From Aphelocoma coerulescens (taxonomy: Eukaryota; Chordata; Aves; Passeriformes; Corvidae): a DNA stretch of 64,000 nt. This document shows, in pieces, positions 58,367 through 64,000 of the stretch. A program made the position numbers and the translations under genes. The stretch spans positions 2,492,001-2,556,000 of the forward strand of contig NW_027183981.1 in NCBI RefSeq assembly GCF_041296385.1, written 5' to 3'. The notes beneath the pieces were generated by a model. It was given only the letters and a program-made list of their open reading frames with translations, searched no databases and had not been told where the DNA came from. Within the stretch, counting starts at the first letter, position 1, and each line of letters opens with the position of its first letter.

Positions 58367-58384
58367 GCCCTCAAATCTCCACCA
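58367..58384 (-). other. Candidate primer binding site of the Y-box-carrying element
   Basis: Three bases after the 5-prime LTR (minus orientation) the sequence reads TGGTGGAGATTTGAGGGC. The first ten bases complement the 3-prime end of a tRNA-Ala (ATCTCCACCA). The match then weakens, so the primer is uncertain. A donor-like GTGAGT follows in the leader, near 58,333. Confidence 0.45.
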
Positions 58385-58387
58385 TTA

Positions 58388-58683
58388 TGTTGCAGTGGGG
58401 ATACTGCAACACGCCTATATCCAACCAGGAGTCCCGTGGAAAAGAAATATATACGGACGGATTCTTGCTAGATGTTTCAGAGATGTTTATTTCCCCAGCC
58501 GCATGGCCGGGCTCTGCCGAGAGACTCTGCTACAGTCACAGGACCCGAGCTGCTTTGCCCGCACAGGGGAACACAAACCAACCAATGGGGAACGAGGCTG
58601 ACCAGGGGCAGGGAAACCCCGTGTGTCTGTGCTCTCAGGGCCCCTCTCCCAGGGCTACATGGCAGGGGGAGGAGACCCCAACA
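58388..58683 (-). repeat. 5-prime LTR of the Y-box-carrying element
   Basis: 296 bp in minus orientation, TGTTGGGGTCTCC to CTGCAACA. AATAAA is in the centre. It would drive transcription of the fusion ORF to the left. Confidence 0.95.
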
Positions 58684-59014
58684 GATAAAGGCTACAGTTC
58701 ACTGTGAGTGTGGTGGGAATGGCCTGGGTTGAAAAGGAAAAAAAAAATTTAAAACAAGTTTTCTTACAAAAAAAATTCCCCCTAAATTCTTTATTTACTC
58801 AAAAGAATGTCATTGTTAAAAAAAAAATCTTAATATGTCAAAAGTATGTTGAAAGTATTTATTGGTCTTGAAATTTAGTTCCCTGGCAGGATGGGGCTTC
58901 TGGGTCTACCCAGCTCCACGACACTATGGGGCTGTGGGGTTTCCTGGCTGTGGGGCCCTACACGGTCACCTGTAGTGCCTGGCCATGGTGGGGTAGAGCC
59001 ACTGCGGCATCCTG

Positions 59015-59344
59015 GTAAAGCGCAAGTGGTTCTTCCTGGCTCTGGAGTCGTTCTTGGCTGCTGGGTGCATTCACCGAGGACTTGGGTGAATTTTGGGGTA
59101 GGATGGGTGAATCAGGCATCCCCGGGTGCCCTGGGAGCTCCCCAGGGGCTTGCTGGTTTTTGCTGACTCCAGTTTCAACACTGAAGAAGCCACTGGTGCT
59201 GGCACTGTTCCAGAGAAGCCTCACAGCACAAGTGGTACAGGGCATTGCCCTGGCAAAGGGGCAGGGAAAATATCTTGGCCATGAGCAGCAGAGCAGAGAG
59301 AAACCCACTGGTGCAGCAGTTCCCCACCCCACCATGTTTAAGGC
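59015..59344 (-). pseudogene. Olfactory receptor pseudogene fragment (OR14-like)
   Basis: The minus strand keeps a fragment around transmembrane segment 4 and the following loop (GFLSALLLMAK, then SLPLCQGNAL). It is closely related to the larger pseudogene at 62,060-62,643 and shares its flanking sequence, so both come from tandem duplication. Everything before this part is missing, cut by the LTR starting at 59,345. The reading frame also fails soon after the conserved Cys. Confidence 0.7.
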
Positions 59345-60656
59345 TGTCATAGGTTAGCAAGCATAGTCCCGGAAGGGATATCCTTGCTAAGGGGTGCTTA
59401 CAGCTTCCTCTGGGACCTGATAGAACCTATCAGCTGGCCAGTTTGAATATGGACAATTCTTTAAGCCACTTAAAGTTGTGACCGCCTCTGTGATACACAC
59501 TTAAGAATAGACAAACTCCCCCCCCCAAGCTCTCTCTCGTTTCTGGCGCTGGGACAGGTGGCTGCAGGCCCCGTGCAGGGGCTAGCAGGCCCGGCCAGGC
59601 CCTGCTTGGGCCAGGCCGGGCCGGGCCACGGCCAGCCTGGAGCCATGGGCCTGTTCCAGCCATGGAACCCCCCCCCACTGCCTTGCCGTGGGCGGCCAGA
59701 GAGGCTCGGAACCCCCCCCCCCCCCTCCACTGCGGCCGAGATTCAGCAAAGCGGCACCTCTGTCCGGCAGAGGTCAGGTGACCAACAGCGATAAGCCACA
59801 TTCCATCTGTAAGGCCGAGGTGAGATTAACCCTGTTATTGCTGTGAAGAGCTGAAAACCTGAGGGAAGAGAGAGAGGAGATGCTTAAAGCTGAAAGTCTG
59901 TTGTGAAGCTATCATATATCAGAGTATCCTGTTGTAATTTCATGAAGATATGGGGGGTGGAGTGTTCAACTCGTAAGCAATAGGCAGATGCTGCCGCAGC
60001 TGTAATTTCATGAGAAGTTTGGACAGAGAGAGATGAACCAGATGAACCAGACGAGGACTTTTGCTCCAAAGAGGAAAGGAGAAAAACCTCAATTCCTAGA
60101 GATGCTCCTAGAGATAGTCTTGAAGATAAGAAAGACCCTTTGCTCCCAGGGAAGGAGAAGGGCCTCTGTTTTTTTGTTTCTGAATGGCTCAACCTTAAAA
60201 TTGTACCCCAAAAAACTTCAAGAGTGGACCCTCGAAAGCAGTTGCGGGAAAAGCTGCAAGTCGGGGGAAGGGACTCACATCGCAAGCAGAGAGACTCCTC
60301 TTCCTGAATGGACTGAACAATATTTGGAAGTGGGTGGCTGTCTCGGTGTGATACTGTTTTCATAGCACGAGCAAAAAGAAACTTCTCTTTCTAAATGGAC
60401 TGAACAAGGTTATTATGGAAGTGGTAAACAGACTGAACATCTTAAGGGTTGTCTTTACATGGTCAGTGGGAGAAGGGAGGAAGGTGGGGGGAGGAAGAGA
60501 GTTCTGAAGGTGGTATAATTTTTTTTTCTTTTCTTCTTTTAGGTCTGTTAATAAACTTCTTTATATTCATTCAAGTTGGTGCCTGCTTTGCATTTCTCCT
60601 AATTCTTATCTCACAGAAGATAAACAGTAATGAGTATTTTAGACCAAACCACTACA
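59345..60656 (+). mobile_element. Probable long solo LTR
   Basis: A block of about 1.3 kb beginning TGTCATAGGTTAGC and ending AAACCACTACA, with AATAAA at 60550-60555 followed by a T-rich tail. It resembles long songbird ERV LTRs. Inside is a very GC-rich section (59,540-59,720) with runs of eight to fourteen C. No target duplication is evident, so the ends are provisional. Confidence 0.5.
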
Positions 60657-60689
60657 CTAAATTGGTGTTTCTCCCCTGTTACAAACCCA

Positions 60690-60965
60690 ACCCACGACAA
60701 AGGCATATTTGGGTTGCATTCCTGCTGTCCTTACAGTGAAATATTACGCAGAGGGCAAAGCAGTGGCTTTTCCTTGGGGCTCCTGGATAACACCAAGATG
60801 CTGTGGGGGAGCTGTGCCCTGGCTGAGGGCAGACGCAGCCCAGCAGGACCCCCAGGCAAAGGGGGGAATGTCCCAAAGATGGGATGTTGTGCTCAGTGCC
60901 AGCCTTACAGCCCAGCAGTGCCTGCAGCCTGGCTTGGGTTGATGAGGCACAAAAGCCAAGCCCTG
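60690..60965 (+). repeat. Direct repeat, copy 1
   Basis: Matches 63,040-63,275 at roughly 90% or more by eye, starting TTTGGGTTGCATTCCTGC. Both copies share an acceptor-like CTGTCCTTACAG or CTTGCAG and an open stretch after it. It flanks the olfactory receptor pseudogene and probably marks a duplicated receptor unit. Confidence 0.85.
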
Positions 60966-61040
60966 ACTGCAGGGCCTGGGCAGGGGGATCCTGTTCCTTT
61001 CTTGTGACTCAGGGCTCTTTCTGGGGGCGGCAGCCTGTGG

Positions 61041-61275
61041 GGATGACTAGAGTCTGAAGAGACGGGGTGGGGACAAGGTCCCTGTCCTGTCTCAGCGTGC
61101 ACAGGGGGGTCACGTTCTTGTCTCTGCCTTTTTGGATTGGAAATGTTGGTGACACCCATGTCCTGTCCCTCTCCAATGGCATGAGGATATGGTCATCCTT
61201 GGAAGACCCCTGATGCCCTGTGAGCCCAAGGCCATTTCTCTTGAATGATCAATAAACCCCTTCAGCAAAGGTATG
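61041..61275 (+). pseudogene. 3-prime end copy of the short secreted-peptide gene
   Basis: Homologous to 56,012-56,252: the end of exon 4 (GATGACTAG against GATGCCTAG), the small last intron (donor destroyed), and the untranslated last exon with TGAATGATCAATAAACC at about 61,243-61,259. No earlier exons are seen in the preceding 5 kb apart from those of the gene at 54,012. A duplicated, dead fragment. Confidence 0.75.
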
Positions 61276-62059
61276 CTCTGCATGTCCCTGTGTTTCTGTG
61301 TATATTTGTCTGTGTCTGGATTTCCATTCTCCTGGCAAGCAAGGGAACTTGGGCCGGGCTCTGGTAGCTTCATGTCCAGGTTCTGCCACCTCCCACACAA
61401 TCCCTCCCCATCCCCATCCAGGTTGGTTGTTGTGGGTTGTGTGGGCTCCAGTGGTGGCAATTTGAGTGGGTGTGTGTGTGCGCAGGCAGAGCAAAGAGGA
61501 GATGCTGGCTGTGATTGAGACAGAGATGGTGGGAGCCCAAAATGAAAACAAAGGTTTCCAACAATTTTTTTTTTCAAAAGGTTTCTTTTTTCAACCAAAA
61601 AATTATATTTGTTTTTCAAAAAAAGTTTATTTTTGCCCAAAATATTTACTGATGTTGAAATTTGGTTCCCTGCTTGGACAGGGCTGCCAGGTCTAGCTGG
61701 CTATGGGGCGCTATGCGGTTGTGTGATTTCTCTGGGTGCAGAGAGGAAGGAGGATGCCAGGTCAACATGGCCCTGGGAGGGTTCCTCGGCAGCCAAGCCT
61801 GCCGTCCTCCGGGGCAGTGCTCAGTTGCCAGGTCTACCCTGCTATAGGGTGTCCTGGGGAGGCCAGGTCTACCTGGCTCCAAGGATGGGCTCAGCAGCCA
61901 GCCCTGCCCAGAGATGGCAGGGTAGCAACACTGTGGTGTCCAGGCACAGGGTGAGCATCAGTGGGACTTAGCCCAGTTTTGGCATGGCCTGGCTAGACCA
62001 GTTTTCATCAGCCATCCTGGAAGTTCACCAGGGGCTCGGTTGTTTTCACTGCCTCCAGT
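61276..62059. other. Duplicated flank, no gene
   Basis: The section 61,650-61,980 is a diverged copy of 58,870-59,010 (GAAATTTGGTTCCCTGC against GAAATTTAGTTCCCTGG). The section 61,560-61,640 is T-rich. No coding region is supported. Confidence 0.5.
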
Positions 62060-62643
62060 TAGATCATTGAAGGAGCTGCTGGCGCTGGCACTGTCCTGGG
62101 GAAGCCTCACAGAAGAACTGGTGCAGGGCATTGCCCTGGCAGAGGGGCACAGAAAATGTCTTGGCTGTGAGCAGCAGAGCAGCAAGAAACCCACTGGCCC
62201 CAGCAGCTGCTGCCATGTGGGCACATGCTCTGCTGCTTGGGAGGGTCCCAGAGTGACCACAGGGGTTTGTAGATGGACACAGAGAGGTCATCGGACATGA
62301 TGGAGAGAAGGGAACATTTTGTTTCAAGGAAAAAGAAGAGAAAAATGTCCTGTGTAGCACATTCCCTATAAGAGGTGGCACTAGTGTCCCAGAGGGAACT
62401 AGCCATGGATCTGGGGAGAGTGGTGTGCATGGAGCCCAGGTCAAGAAGGGAGAGGTTGAGATGGAAGAAGTCCCTGGGGGTGTGCAGGTAGTGGCAGCAG
62501 ACTCCAGCAGGGGTGATGAGGCTATTGTCCAGGAGGGCAGCCAGGGAGATGCCCAGGAAGAGCCACAAGTGCAGGAACTGCAGCTCTAGAGTGGCTGCAA
62601 AGACCAGGAGGAGGAACTGGGAGCTGGAGCTGCTGTTGGACAT
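62060..62643 (-). pseudogene. Olfactory receptor pseudogene (OR14-like)
   Basis: Starts MSNSSSSSQFLLL at 62643, the typical amino end of avian OR14-like (gamma-c) receptors. It continues through transmembrane segments 1-3 with recognisable but decayed motifs: HTPRDFFHLNLS for the loop-1 PMYFF motif, and MSDDLSVSIYKPL where intact receptors have MAYDRYVAICKPL. Near 62,270 the frame changes. Segment 4 (GFLAALLLTAK, then SVPLCQGNAL) continues in a second frame to about 62,064, after which homology ends. Only about 190 of some 310 residues remain. The long frame that reaches 63021 is an upstream extension with no homology. Confidence 0.88.
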
Positions 62644-63039
62644 CTGGTGCCTCTTGTCACAGGGATGTGTGGAAAAGACAGTGAGACATGAGGCTGGGCT
62701 TTTCAGGGGAAAACCTACTTCATTCTTTGTAGAAATGCCCCACCCTGGCTCTGTGCCCTCAGTCCCTCCTGTGTGCAGCTCCCTTTCCCTGGAGCTGTGC
62801 TTGCCACTAGCTGAGGCTGCCAGGAGAGCTGGGCATTTGCGGGCTCTGCAGTAGTCACTTCTGTCCTGCAGCAACTGGAAAAGAGTAGCATGGGGGGATT
62901 TCAGGTGAAATCTTCTCCTGAAAGAAGAAAGCTTTTCATCATTGTTCCTCCCAAATCCCCCCACAAGCGCAAAGATCCAGAAGGTTTGTGTTGTTCCTTT
63001 TGTTCGAGTTCCCCACCACAAGAGAGGGGTGGCTTGAAG

Positions 63040-63275
63040 GTAGATTTGGGTTGCATTCCTGCTGTCCTTGCAGTGAAATATTACGCAGAGGGCACAGTGG
63101 TGGCTTTTCCTTGGGGCTCCTCGATAACACCAAGATGCTGTGGGGGAGCTGTGCCCTGCCTGAAGGCAGACTCAGCCCAGCAAGACTCCCAGGCAAAGGG
63201 AGGAATGTCCCAAAGATGGGATGTTGTGCTCAGTGCCAGCCCCACAGCCCAGCAGTACCTGGAGCCCACAGGATA
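63040..63275 (+). repeat. Direct repeat, copy 2
   Basis: Partner of 60,690-60,965. It lies upstream of the olfactory receptor pseudogene start. Confidence 0.85.
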
Positions 63276-64000
63276 GATGGGAATAAAGGCAGCAGAGACT
63301 GATGGGGAAACACCTCTAAATGCCTCTGTGCTTGTGCAGAGGGAAGGACGGCACACACAGAGAGTCACTCAGCAGCTTCTCCTGCCCAGGATTTGGGGTG
63401 TGAATGAAGAGAGTCTGACAGAACACTCAGTGTGTTGAGGGCAGAAGCTCTGCTTGGTGAGCGATGACACCAGGGGAATTGTCTGGGGAAGGCTTCTGCA
63501 GGGCAGAGGATGGCAGGGAGGTCTGTGAATTGCTGATCTCTCAGCATTTCTGCTCACAGACCCCTCTCTCCCTCCCTCCTTGGCGCTGCTGCCTGGAGCT
63601 GCCCTTGCTGGGGGCTGCTTCCCTGTTCCTCTTTCTCTTCCCTGTCACCTCACCCCAGCCCACCCTCTGGGTGCTCAGCTCTGCTTTGCAGGTCCCTCCC
63701 AAAGGCTGGGCACTGCTGGGGAGAAGCTCGCTGTGGGCAGGAACAGACAGGATGAGACACAGACCCTGAGGCAGCTGCAAAGGGGCTGCTGCTATGTGCA
63801 GACAGATGCCTGGGCAAGGCACTTGCGGAGTTGCTTGCTCATAAACAGTGTGGTAGATTAGGAGCCTTAGCCCTTTCCTCACATAGACAGCCTTGTTCCC
63901 ATTTCCATTGAGGCAAACAAGTGAAAATTCCCAGCACAGACTGAGGAAAGAAGAGAGTTAAGCAGGAAAGGCTCTCCTGATCCTGCTCATGTCAAGTGAT
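63276..64000. other. No recognisable gene
   Basis: Sequence typical of intergenic DNA between receptor copies. Overlapping short frames on both strands without a domain. Confidence 0.4.

Larger units (their letters stand above)
56458..58683 (-). mobile_element. Compact LTR element carrying a gag / Y-box fusion gene
   Basis: A complete 2.2-kb insertion with two 296-bp LTRs and GATAAA duplicated at both ends (56452-56457 and 58684-58689), a 6-bp duplication as in alpha- and betaretroviruses. Inside are a leader of about 118 bp, a single 432-codon ORF and about 215 bp of 3-prime non-coding DNA ending in a purine-rich AAATGGGTGAGA. There is no protease, polymerase or env, so it depends on a helper. 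The LTRs differ at four sites, all transitions (1.4%), so it is young. The layout is that of an acute-transducing retrovirus: host coding sequence replaces most viral genes and is fused to the start of gag. A solo LTR of the same family lies at 46,632. Confidence 0.93.

Noticed and set aside
62644..63021. N-terminal extension of the olfactory receptor frame
   Set aside because: Receptors begin at the MSNSSSS methionine. The upstream codons have no homology and are simply open by chance.

Overview
This is vertebrate nuclear DNA, most likely from a passerine bird. The evidence is several CR1 LINE fragments with the avian 3-prime end, many songbird-type endogenous retrovirus LTRs, an R2-type zinc-finger/Myb coding region, and decayed olfactory receptor copies of the avian OR14-like kind. 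No ordinary multi-exon housekeeping gene is recognisable. The window is mainly repeat-rich intergenic DNA with a duplicated, rearranged right end. Assignments rest on motifs and on pairwise comparisons inside the window; no database search was possible.

Left part (1-22,468). A minus-strand betaretrovirus-like integrase remnant (571-1313) is cut off by a CCTT/CCTG microsatellite. After CR1 fragments comes an open 259-codon minus-strand ORF (8754-9533). It carries the three zinc fingers and Myb domain of an R2 retrotransposon but no reverse transcriptase, and it lies directly beside a probable LTR whose last base may supply the start codon. Next to that is a 196-bp inverted repeat, about 98% identical, with a 418-bp spacer (10157-10966).

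Middle (22,473-30,355). A young, full-length but defective gammaretrovirus-like provirus is present: two 467-bp LTRs differing at 4 sites, a 4-bp target duplication (GTTA), a primer site matching tRNA-Arg, decayed gag-pro-pol, and an env reduced to its membrane-spanning tail. From 30 to 45 kb the DNA is AT-rich and apparently gene-poor, with one large CCCTT/CCCCT repeat.

Right part (45.7-64 kb). This is a mosaic of duplicated blocks. A short secreted-peptide gene (exons from 54,012 to 56,252, with one in-frame stop as modelled) has an inverted copy of its promoter and first exon at 46,293-47,715, further promoter-region copies at 47.7-48.7, 50.8-51.2 and 52.9-54.0 kb, and a copy of its 3-prime end near 61.1 kb. 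Olfactory receptor pseudogenes follow.

The outstanding feature is a compact minus-strand LTR element at 56,458-58,683 with a perfect 6-bp target duplication (GATAAA). Between its LTRs lies one uninterrupted 432-codon ORF. It joins a gag-matrix-like N-terminus, a GC-rich Ala/Arg linker and the cold-shock domain of a vertebrate Y-box protein. This has the architecture of a retrovirus that captured a host RNA-binding protein gene. It is young (4 transitions in 296 bp between its LTRs) and still open.
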